Shown one piece after another: positions 32,525 to 39,739 of a DNA stretch of 64,000 nt. The first letter of the stretch is position 1. Each line of letters begins with the position of its first letter. The stretch lies in the NCBI GenBank assembly GCA_947304135.1, contig CAMYZZ010000002.1, positions 1-64,000 of the forward strand, read 5' to 3'. The notes beneath the pieces are model-generated. The model did no database searches. It worked only from the letters and a program-made list of their open reading frames with translations, and was not told where the DNA came from. Both the position numbers and the translations under genes were made by a program. Source of the DNA: an uncultured Candidatus Saccharibacteria bacterium. Lineage in GTDB: Bacteria; Patescibacteriota; Saccharimonadia; Saccharimonadales; Saccharimonadaceae.

Positions 32525-33799
32525 TTAAAGTTTGATTTCAGTCTGCTCGCCGGTAGTAAAGTCTTTGACTTTGGCAGTCTTCGACTCGATTTCTGACTCA
32601 CCAAGGACGATGCCAGATTTGGCAACCTTGGAGGCATATTTCATCATGTCGCCAAGTTTTTTGTCGGTCAAAACTACGTCGGTGGATTTGCCCTCGGCGC
32701 GGAGTTTGCTGGCTAGCTTGTAGGCAGCATCGCGAAGATCAGAGCTCATCGGGATGATTGCGACGTCGATGGGGGCGGTAGTATTATCGGCCTTGATTAG
32801 TCCGTTTTCTTGCATGACATAGAACAGGCGAGAAAGACCGATGGAGGCGCCAACGCCTGGGAATTTTTGGTCAGTATAGTTGCTAGCAAGATTGTCGTAG
32901 CGGCCGCCGCTGCCGATGGAACCGAGGCTTGGATATTCTGGAAGGGTTGTCTCAAAAACGGTACCAGTATAATAATCTAGGCCACGAACGATTTTCATGT
33001 CGATTTCAAAAGCACCCTTAAGTCCAAGTTTTTCCAATTCTTCGGAAACCTGCTTTAGCTCGGCGAGGCCGGTGTTCTCGTAACCAAGACGAGCAATCAT
33101 ATCATAATCGCCATGCGTGTTGATAAATGTTGTAATTTTTACAACAGTGTCATCTGGGAGGTTGAGCTCGCGAAGAGCAGCCTCCGTTTTCTCGGCAGGA
33201 ACCTTTTCGGCGTGGTCGATAATGCTATAGATCTCGGCGGATTTGTCAGAAACGCCCAGAGCGTCCAAAACGCCGCTGACAAATTTGCGGTTGTTTAGGC
33301 GGACCTTGACTGGTGTGTCTAGGAAAGATTTGAGCGCGTCGTAAAAAGTAGCAATAACCTGCGCATCGTAGACGAGTGGGAGCTCGTTTCTGCCGATAAT
33401 ATCAACATCACACTGATAGAACTCGCGGAAGCGACCTTTTTGGGCACGCTCGCCACGGAAATTGCGGCCAATCTGAGTAACACGGAACGGAAAAGTCAGC
33501 TCGCTCTCGTGCTCGACCACATAGCGCGCAAGCGGGACGGTGTGATCAAAACGGAGAGACTCGGTGGAGTCTGTGGCGGATTCTTCGGTCTTGATGACGC
33601 GGTAGATTTGCTTTTCTGTATCACCACCAGCCTTGGCAAAAAGAACCTCGTTTCTGTCGATGGTTGGAGTCTCAATATGCTGGAAGCCATGCAGACGGTA
33701 GGTCTGCTCGATTTTATTTTTGATATTGTCAAAAATAGCCTGCGTAGAAGGCAAGAGCTCCTGCATGCCAGAAAGAGGTGTGGTGTTGATTTTCTTCAT
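32525..33799 (-). CDS. hisS: histidyl-tRNA synthetase
   Basis: Class II HisRS motifs (GMQELLPS, GLDYYTGTVFE, GGRYDNL). Confidence 0.95.
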   Translation of the reverse strand: MKKINTTPLSGMQELLPSTQAIFDNIKNKIEQTYRLHGFQHIETPTIDRNEVLFAKAGGDTEKQIYRVIKTEESATDSTESLRFDHTVPLARYVVEHESELTFPFRVTQIGRNFRGERAQKGRFREFYQCDVDIIGRNELPLVYDAQVIATFYDALKSFLDTPVKVRLNNRKFVSGVLDALGVSDKSAEIYSIIDHAEKVPAEKTEAALRELNLPDDTVVKITTFINTHGDYDMIARLGYENTGLAELKQVSEELEKLGLKGAFEIDMKIVRGLDYYTGTVFETTLPEYPSLGSIGSGGRYDNLASNYTDQKFPGVGASIGLSRLFYVMQENGLIKADNTTAPIDVAIIPMSSDLRDAAYKLASKLRAEGKSTDVVLTDKKLGDMMKYASKVAKSGIVLGESEIESKTAKVKDFTTGEQTEIKL

Positions 33800-33957
33800 A
33801 TATATATTATACCACAATCAAAAAATCGGCCAAATTGCCGAGTTATTTAAAATCTGGTGGGGGCGAATTGTTCAGGCATTAACAATTAAAAAATATAACC
33901 ATGAACCAGTATGTGATATAATTTTGTAAAATAGTAAATAATACTAAGGAGTATGGA

Positions 33958-34278
33958 ATGTTTAATAATGTAACTGATGATAATATTGATAGATATTTAG
34001 AATCTGGGCAATTAAAGAGAATATATTTGATATCTCCAGATTATTTTGGTGGTAGTGAAGGTGCAGATAATCAGTTTTTCGGAACGCCAGATGCAGAAAA
34101 AGAGAAGCAACGTTCTGACGATGAGTTATATGATGCTTTAAAGAAAGGTAAAAAAGTAAGCAACTTTCATATTGATTTGAACTATGAGGAGATGTCTAAG
34201 TCAATTGTCCCAAAGAGAATAACGGTAACCGCAATGATTGATGGAGAAGACTATCGTAGAATTATTGAAGTTTGGTAG
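33958..34278 (+). CDS. hypothetical protein
   Basis: ORF with SD AAGGAG and downstream terminator at ~34325. Confidence 0.55.
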   Translation: MFNNVTDDNIDRYLESGQLKRIYLISPDYFGGSEGADNQFFGTPDAEKEKQRSDDELYDALKKGKKVSNFHIDLNYEEMSKSIVPKRITVTAMIDGEDYRRIIEVW

Positions 34279-34324
34279 TTTTTGAGCATATATTTAGGGT
34301 ATTAACAGACAAATTTATAGGGGT

Positions 34325-34351
34325 AAAAATGTGCTTTCGGGCACATTTTTT
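34325..34351 (+). terminator. Rho-independent terminator
   Basis: AAAATGTGC-TTTCGG-GCACATTTTTT. Confidence 0.8.
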
Positions 34352-34449
34352 GTGCAAAATCGGTACAAAATAGCACCCTAAAACCTGCAGGGTACTTAAC
34401 AGAAATTTACTACTAAAAAATCGGCGAAAATGCCGAGTTTCTTATAATC

Positions 34450-34525
34450 TGGTGGCTCCGACTGGACTTGAACCAGTGACACAAGGCTCTTCAGGCCTCT
34501 GCTCTACCAACTGAGCTACAGAGCC
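34450..34525 (-). tRNA. tRNA-Phe(GAA)
   Basis: Cloverleaf, anticodon loop CTGAAGA, encoded CCA. Confidence 0.92.
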
Positions 34526-34605
34526 ACAAAATATGGTTTGTTGTTATTATAGCACATCGGCCTGAGATTGTGAAGAGGTCGGCCGGCAAACGCTAGCGCA
34601 ACAAA

Positions 34606-35814
34606 TTATTTTCTTGGCGTTTCTATAAAGATTTTCTGGTTTTTGATTTCGTCTGGGAGGTAGCTTTTGTCTAAGTGAAAACCGGCTTCCCATTTTTGAC
34701 CCTTGCCGAAACCGAGGTCTTTCATAAGTTTGGTGGGGGCGTTTCTGAGATGTGTCGGCACGGGCAAGCCCATGGACTTGTGCGCTAGGTCTTTGGCTTT
34801 GTACCAAGCGTCGATTGTGTCACGGCATTTTTTGCACTTGGCTAGCACGACTGCGACATGGCTCAGGACGATGCCACCTTCTGGCATACCGACGCGCTCC
34901 ACCGCCTCAAAAGCAGAGACCGCAAGGTTGAGTGCGCCGTTTCCAGCTAAGCTAATATCTTCGCTTGCAAAAATCACCATGCGACGAGCGATGAACTTTG
35001 GATCTTCGCCAGCTTCGACCATACGCGCCAGATAGTATAATGTAGCATCGACATCGCCACCACGCATGGATTTGATGAAAGCGGAGATATTGTCATAGTG
35101 TTTGTCGCCGGATTTGTCGTAGCCTGGGACTTTGCGGCCGGCGGCTTCTTTGACGATGTTTTCGTCGACTTTTGGCGCAAGGCTTAAGGCCAGTTCCAAA
35201 TCGCCAAGGGCAGAGCGGGCGTCGCCACCAGAGAGCTCGGCAAGATAGTCGATTGCTTTCTTGGTAACTTTTTTGGCGGCTTTTTCTGCCTTGATGGCGC
35301 GGTCTAGGACTTTTTTGATGTCGTCTTTGCTAAGCGGAGAGACAATCACCACGCGGGAGCGGGAGAGGAGCGGAGAGATAACTTCGAAACTTGGGTTTTC
35401 GGTGGTAGCACCAATCAAGATGATTAGCCCAGACTCTACGTGTGGCAAGAAAGCGTCTTGCTGAGCTTTGTTAAAACGGTGAATTTCGTCTACAAAAAGG
35501 ACGGTTCGGACTTTTAGGTTCCAGTTTTGCTTGGCGCGCTCGACCACAGCTTCGATATCTTTTTTGCCGCTCGTGACGGCAGAGAGCTCGATAAAATCAG
35601 CCTTGTATTCTTTGGCCAGAATGCGGGCGAGGGTAGTTTTGCCGGTGCCAGGAGGTCCCCAAAAAATCAGGTTGACTGGCTCGCCTTTTTTGACGATTTC
35701 GGTGAGAATTTTGCCATCACCAATAATGTCATCTTGGCCGATGACTTCTTCCAGTTTTTGCGGACGCATGCGCTCTGCAAGCGGAACGCGGTTTTCGTTA
35801 TAGGCTGATGGCAT
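34606..35814 (-). CDS. rarA: RarA/MgsA family AAA ATPase
   Basis: FWGPPGTGKTTLARILA, FVDEIHRFNKAQQDAFLP, GATTENPSFEV. Confidence 0.93.
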   Translation of the reverse strand: MPSAYNENRVPLAERMRPQKLEEVIGQDDIIGDGKILTEIVKKGEPVNLIFWGPPGTGKTTLARILAKEYKADFIELSAVTSGKKDIEAVVERAKQNWNLKVRTVLFVDEIHRFNKAQQDAFLPHVESGLIILIGATTENPSFEVISPLLSRSRVVIVSPLSKDDIKKVLDRAIKAEKAAKKVTKKAIDYLAELSGGDARSALGDLELALSLAPKVDENIVKEAAGRKVPGYDKSGDKHYDNISAFIKSMRGGDVDATLYYLARMVEAGEDPKFIARRMVIFASEDISLAGNGALNLAVSAFEAVERVGMPEGGIVLSHVAVVLAKCKKCRDTIDAWYKAKDLAHKSMGLPVPTHLRNAPTKLMKDLGFGKGQKWEAGFHLDKSYLPDEIKNQKIFIETPRK

Positions 35815-35842
35815 ATATTCCCTTTTTCTATATTATAACATG

Positions 35843-35866
35843 AAAAAGCGACCCCGAGGGGTCGCC
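35843..35866 (-). terminator. Rho-independent terminator of the RiPP operon
   Basis: Minus strand GCGACCCCTCGGGGTCGCTTTTT immediately after the YcaO gene. Confidence 0.85.
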
Positions 35867-35871
35867 TTGTT

Positions 35872-37851
35872 TTACGCAAAGAAGTGTGGAAATCCAGAAG
35901 TTTTGTCAAAGCCAAATGTCATTAGCCTAAGATCCGGACTTGTTAGTTTTACGACAACTAAGCCGTTTTCTAGTTTTCCTAACACTTCCGTCTCGACATG
36001 TAACATTTCGATGAGTTGCTCAAACGAATACTCCCATCCGGCAAACATAATATTATGCTTGCCGGAAGTTAGCCAGCTGACGTTTTCTGCGGCAGTTTTA
36101 TTTTTACGATAAAACTTGCCGTGATCTTCTGGCGAATAAACGTCTTCTGGACGAGGCGCGCGACCTGGCTCTGGGTTATTTACATAATAAAGAGCGCTTG
36201 ATTCGGCCTCGCGCAGGGCTCTTTCGATTAGATTTTGGAAACCAGCAATCTGATTTACGCTGTCTTCTCTCATGCCACTTGCTGCGCCGCATACGAAATA
36301 TGGGTATTCATCTGAAGTGATCGTCACAAGGACGACTGGCGCATACTTTGATGATAAATTCAAAACCGAAAGTTTTCGGCCTTGAGAGCTCCAGTACTGC
36401 GCACGTCTTCTAGCATGTTCCGTCCAAGTTGAACGGTTGACATATTCTGGCGACTCTTTGTTCATCCAACAACGCATGATTGCGTCTCGCTCGATTAACT
36501 CGGCAAGAGCTGCGTGCTGAGCTTTTTCAAAATCAAAATGCGCAGCAATTCCTGATGAATTGTCTGGACGCGCATGACTGTCATCACCAAAGCTAACGTA
36601 TCTTTCGTAGGCTTCGACTACGGCTTTGAATATTGCGTATTTGTCGGAACGTGCTGTTCCGCCGCCAACGCAAACTTCGCCGTGGTCCTCGTATTCGGCA
36701 GTTGCGGTATATAATCCGCCGCCATCAGTCCAAACATAGGCTGCTTTGACTGGCTTATCTTCACCGACGTTTTCCTCAACAAAGCGTACGATATCTACCT
36801 CTTCCTCTTTTGCTAATTCAGCTTGGTAGCCTAAAGCAATAGTCAGAAGTGATACTTCGTTTTCGCCCATTAGTAGTTCGTCGTGAATTGCGTCATCTAG
36901 CACTCCGCCAAGCTCACAAGTTGAAAGACCATGCTGAACTGCATGAATATTAATATTCTGTGCAACATGGCCAGCTTCGATCAAACAGAAGCGATAAGCA
37001 CGGTTTGCATACTTGTAGCCTTGTCTGTCGAGGTCTGCGGAAATTACGATAAACACCCCGGCGCCCATCATATCTTCGCTGTTTAAGCAGTATTTGAGCT
37101 GCTCTGCGTCATGCATTCGATATCCGATGAGGCTGTTGTTTTCTGGGTTGTATTCGTAATAACCTTTTGGCCCGCGATTTAAGCTCACCACATAAAGTTT
37201 GAGTGGATATAAATCTCCGGCACTTGGGACTACGCGGTGTTCCCGATTTTCTGAATAGCCATATCCTGCATGACAAATGTCACGGATTGTTGATAAGGCT
37301 GGTGTGCGATTTGGGTTGAAATTGCGGCAAGACTCACGAAAAGCCAGCTCCGAAATAAACGGGGTTGGATTATAATCCCAATCAAGGGCAAATTCCTCGC
37401 CCTGTCTATCTGTGCGGATAGTTTTGCACTTGTCATGATATTCTGCAATTTCATCCTGTGATAAATCGCTCAGAAATGTTGTTGGATAGCTTGATACTTT
37501 ATGAAAATGCCAATATTGTTCGCGCGAGTCTATGACTGCGCCAGCCTTTACCAAACCATCAAACCAACTGAGCAGATGCGCTCTAATTACCGCATCAAGG
37601 ATGTCTTCGCCATCTTCCCACATTGACTTATACTTTTTACTGTCCTTATTCTTGTAGATATCTGCAACAATTTCTTCGATAGATACGTTGCCGTTGCAAT
37701 ACTCAAGCGCGTCTTTTAGCATCTTGAGGCTGAGATTGTCTTCGGCAGTGACAGTAATTTCGTTTGACGGCGCTAAAAAAGTCACCTTAGTTTGTTTGAT
37801 AATACATGGTAAGACCACTATTGGCCTATAATCACCATTAACTTCTTTCAT
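35872..37851 (-). CDS. Fused RRE/PqqD-like - SagB-type dehydrogenase - YcaO cyclodehydratase (LAP/TOMM synthetase)
   Basis: N-term CNGNVSIEEIVADIYK...VIRAHLLSWFDGLVKAGAV (PqqD/RRE-like); middle HRVVPSAGDLYPLKLYVV...RAYRFCLIEAGHVAQNINIHAVQHGL (SagB/ThcOx nitroreductase); C-term GGGTARSDKYAIFKAVVEAYERYVSF...AALAELIERDAIMRCW...QNLIERALREAE (YcaO), ending FPHFFA. Confidence 0.87.
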   Translation of the reverse strand: MKEVNGDYRPIVVLPCIIKQTKVTFLAPSNEITVTAEDNLSLKMLKDALEYCNGNVSIEEIVADIYKNKDSKKYKSMWEDGEDILDAVIRAHLLSWFDGLVKAGAVIDSREQYWHFHKVSSYPTTFLSDLSQDEIAEYHDKCKTIRTDRQGEEFALDWDYNPTPFISELAFRESCRNFNPNRTPALSTIRDICHAGYGYSENREHRVVPSAGDLYPLKLYVVSLNRGPKGYYEYNPENNSLIGYRMHDAEQLKYCLNSEDMMGAGVFIVISADLDRQGYKYANRAYRFCLIEAGHVAQNINIHAVQHGLSTCELGGVLDDAIHDELLMGENEVSLLTIALGYQAELAKEEEVDIVRFVEENVGEDKPVKAAYVWTDGGGLYTATAEYEDHGEVCVGGGTARSDKYAIFKAVVEAYERYVSFGDDSHARPDNSSGIAAHFDFEKAQHAALAELIERDAIMRCWMNKESPEYVNRSTWTEHARRRAQYWSSQGRKLSVLNLSSKYAPVVLVTITSDEYPYFVCGAASGMREDSVNQIAGFQNLIERALREAESSALYYVNNPEPGRAPRPEDVYSPEDHGKFYRKNKTAAENVSWLTSGKHNIMFAGWEYSFEQLIEMLHVETEVLGKLENGLVVVKLTSPDLRLMTFGFDKTSGFPHFFA

Positions 37852-37878
37852 GTTCCACCTCCAAATTGTAAAAGATCA

Positions 37879-37897
37879 GGGACGCGCGAAGCGTCCC
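37879..37897 (-). promoter_or_regulatory. Hairpin between RiPP precursor and synthetase (possible attenuator/processing site)
   Basis: GGGACGC-GCGAA-GCGTCCC; adjacent perfect palindrome GTTGGTACCAAC at 37901-37912. Confidence 0.65.
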
Positions 37898-37921
37898 CAT
37901 GTTGGTACCAACTGCGATATA

Positions 37922-38074
37922 TTACTTACAGTTGCTTCCTGGCTGGCCTGAGCCACCACCAGAGCATGATCCACCATTACCGCTGTTACCGCCGCCTGAG
38001 CCGCAGCTTGAGCCCATCATGTGAGCCTTTTTAGAGTATGGTCTAACTGTAATTTTGAGAGATTTTTCGTTCAT
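37922..38074 (-). CDS. RiPP (LAP) precursor peptide, 50 aa, not in the ORF track
   Basis: MNEKSLKITVRPYSKKAHMMGSSCGSGGGNSGNGGSCSGGGSGQPGSNCK; SD AGGAGGT, promoter at 38121-38149, directly upstream of YcaO fusion. Confidence 0.87.
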   Translation of the reverse strand: MNEKSLKITVRPYSKKAHMMGSSCGSGGGNSGNGGSCSGGGSGQPGSNCK

Positions 38075-38120
38075 TTCAATTACCTCCTAATCTAAATCTC
38101 TGTTTGCAGTTCCGTTACTT

Positions 38121-38149
38121 ATTATAGCACTTTTGGCTAAAAAAGTCAA
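38121..38149 (-). promoter_or_regulatory. Near-consensus promoter for the RiPP operon (-35 TTGACT, 17 bp, -10 TATAAT)
   Basis: Reverse complement TTGACT-TTTTTAGCCAAAAGTGC-TATAAT. Confidence 0.85.
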
Positions 38150-38177
38150 CAGTTTAATTTTGTGGTATAATAGAGAC

Positions 38178-39404
38178 ATGCAGTATCTAGCAATACTCGG
38201 ACGGCAGCCGAAGATTTCTTTGGCGGAACTAGAAAGTCAATTTTCTGACGTTTCGGTTGTTGCTGGATCAAAAAATCTTTTGGCGACTTTTGAGTCGGAG
38301 ACAGATCCAGAGATTGCGAAGCTTGGTGGAGTGATTAAGCTAGCAAAGCCGATTGATGGCGGCAGCGCTGCGCCAGAAAAGTTTTTGGAAATATTTGCAT
38401 CATCTACTGGGTTTTCTTCTAAATTTGTGATTGGGGTTTCTGATTTTTCTAAAGGTGCTTCTGCGCGCAAAGCTCAAGGCGAGGCGTTACACATCAAGCG
38501 GGCGATGAAAAAAGCTGGGTTTTCTGTACGAGTTTTACCAAACAAAGATGCGGTTTTGTCATCTGCAACGGTGTTTCATAATCAGCTTGGCGAGAAACCT
38601 GGGCATTTTGAGTTTATTAAGTATGGCAATAAGTGGTTCGTGGGATTAGGCGTGCAAAACATCAAGGCCTATGCCGAGCGCGACCAAGCCAGACCGGCGC
38701 GTGATGCTAAAAATGGGATGCTCCCGCCAAAGTTGGCGCAGATTTTGATCAACTTATGTGGACCTTTACCACGCGGAGCGACAGTCCTGGATCCGTTTTG
38801 TGGGACGGGGGTAGTTTTGCAAGAAGCTTTGCTGATGGGATATAAGGCATATGGGACGGATTTGTCTGAAAGAATCGTTGGGTTTGCTAGGAGGAATCTG
38901 GAGTGGCTCGTAGAAAGTCGAATATATTCCTTGAGTGAGCATCTAGCGACAACGGGAGCGTTTTTGCGAGGAGCGCCCGTAACGACGGGCCGCGACGAAG
39001 CAAGCGAACGAGAGGACATATTTCGACTTTCCACTGGCGACGCGCAGGATTTTCAATGGGAGCAGCCGATTGATGCGGTGGCATTTGAGGGATATCTGGG
39101 TCCGCCGATGAGTCAGGCGCCAGCCGAGATTAAATTGAAGCAAGTTATTAGCGAGATTGCACCTTTGTATCGTAATGTTTTACGTAATTTGTCAAATCAG
39201 TTGCAATCTGGCACGCCCGTGGTGATGGCGGTGCCGGCTTGGCTGCGTCCAGATGGGCACTATCAACGCTTAAATATACTTGACGAAGTAGAAGACTTGG
39301 GGTATAATGTATTAAAGTACAAAAACTTGAGTCAAGAGGATTTACTCTACTTTAGAGATGGTCAGGTTGTGGCTCGGGAAATAATAGTATTAAGGAAGAA
39401 ATAA
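38178..39404 (+). CDS. SAM-dependent methyltransferase, TRM11-like (with in-frame family B insertion)
   Basis: VLDPFCGTGVVLQEALLMGYKAYGTDLSERIV; start ATG 38178 preceded by TATAAT at 38166. Confidence 0.8.
   Translation: MQYLAILGRQPKISLAELESQFSDVSVVAGSKNLLATFESETDPEIAKLGGVIKLAKPIDGGSAAPEKFLEIFASSTGFSSKFVIGVSDFSKGASARKAQGEALHIKRAMKKAGFSVRVLPNKDAVLSSATVFHNQLGEKPGHFEFIKYGNKWFVGLGVQNIKAYAERDQARPARDAKNGMLPPKLAQILINLCGPLPRGATVLDPFCGTGVVLQEALLMGYKAYGTDLSERIVGFARRNLEWLVESRIYSLSEHLATTGAFLRGAPVTTGRDEASEREDIFRLSTGDAQDFQWEQPIDAVAFEGYLGPPMSQAPAEIKLKQVISEIAPLYRNVLRNLSNQLQSGTPVVMAVPAWLRPDGHYQRLNILDEVEDLGYNVLKYKNLSQEDLLYFRDGQVVAREIIVLRKK
38913..39031. repeat. Palindromic element family B, copy B2 (in methyltransferase gene)
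   Basis: Core GAGTGAGCATCTAGCGACAACGGGAGCGTTTTTGCG shared with tatD B1a; outer arms GAAAGTCGAATATATTCC / GGACATATTTCGACTTTC are locus specific. Confidence 0.87.
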
Positions 39405-39405
39405 T

Positions 39406-39678
39406 ATGTCACATGTGAAAGCTGGCGGTACCGCCAAGAATATCCACAACAACGCTGGTCAGCGCCTTGGCGTCAAGCGTTTTGGTGGCCAGAAAGTCAA
39501 AAACGGCGAAGTTCTCGTCCGTCAGACTGGTGCGACTAAAATCGCTGGTCCTGGCACCTATATGTCTCGTAACTTTACGATTCATGCAGCCAAAGACGGC
39601 GTAGTTACCTTTGTTAAAACTAAGAAAACTCACTTCTCTGGCAGAACTGTTCCTCGTGTTCGCGTTGAAGTTCGCTAG
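39406..39678 (+). CDS. rpmA: 50S ribosomal protein L27
   Basis: MSHVKAGGTAKNIHNNAGQRLGVKRFGGQ. Confidence 0.96.
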   Translation: MSHVKAGGTAKNIHNNAGQRLGVKRFGGQKVKNGEVLVRQTGATKIAGPGTYMSRNFTIHAAKDGVVTFVKTKKTHFSGRTVPRVRVEVR

Positions 39679-39679
39679 A

Positions 39680-39704
39680 AAGAGCCCTCCGGGGCTCTTT
39701 TTTC
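39680..39704 (+). terminator. Rho-independent terminator
   Basis: AAGAGCCCTCCGGGGCTCTTTTTT. Confidence 0.85.
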
Positions 39705-39739
39705 TTCTATCTTATCTTCTTCTGTGATACAATGTAAGC

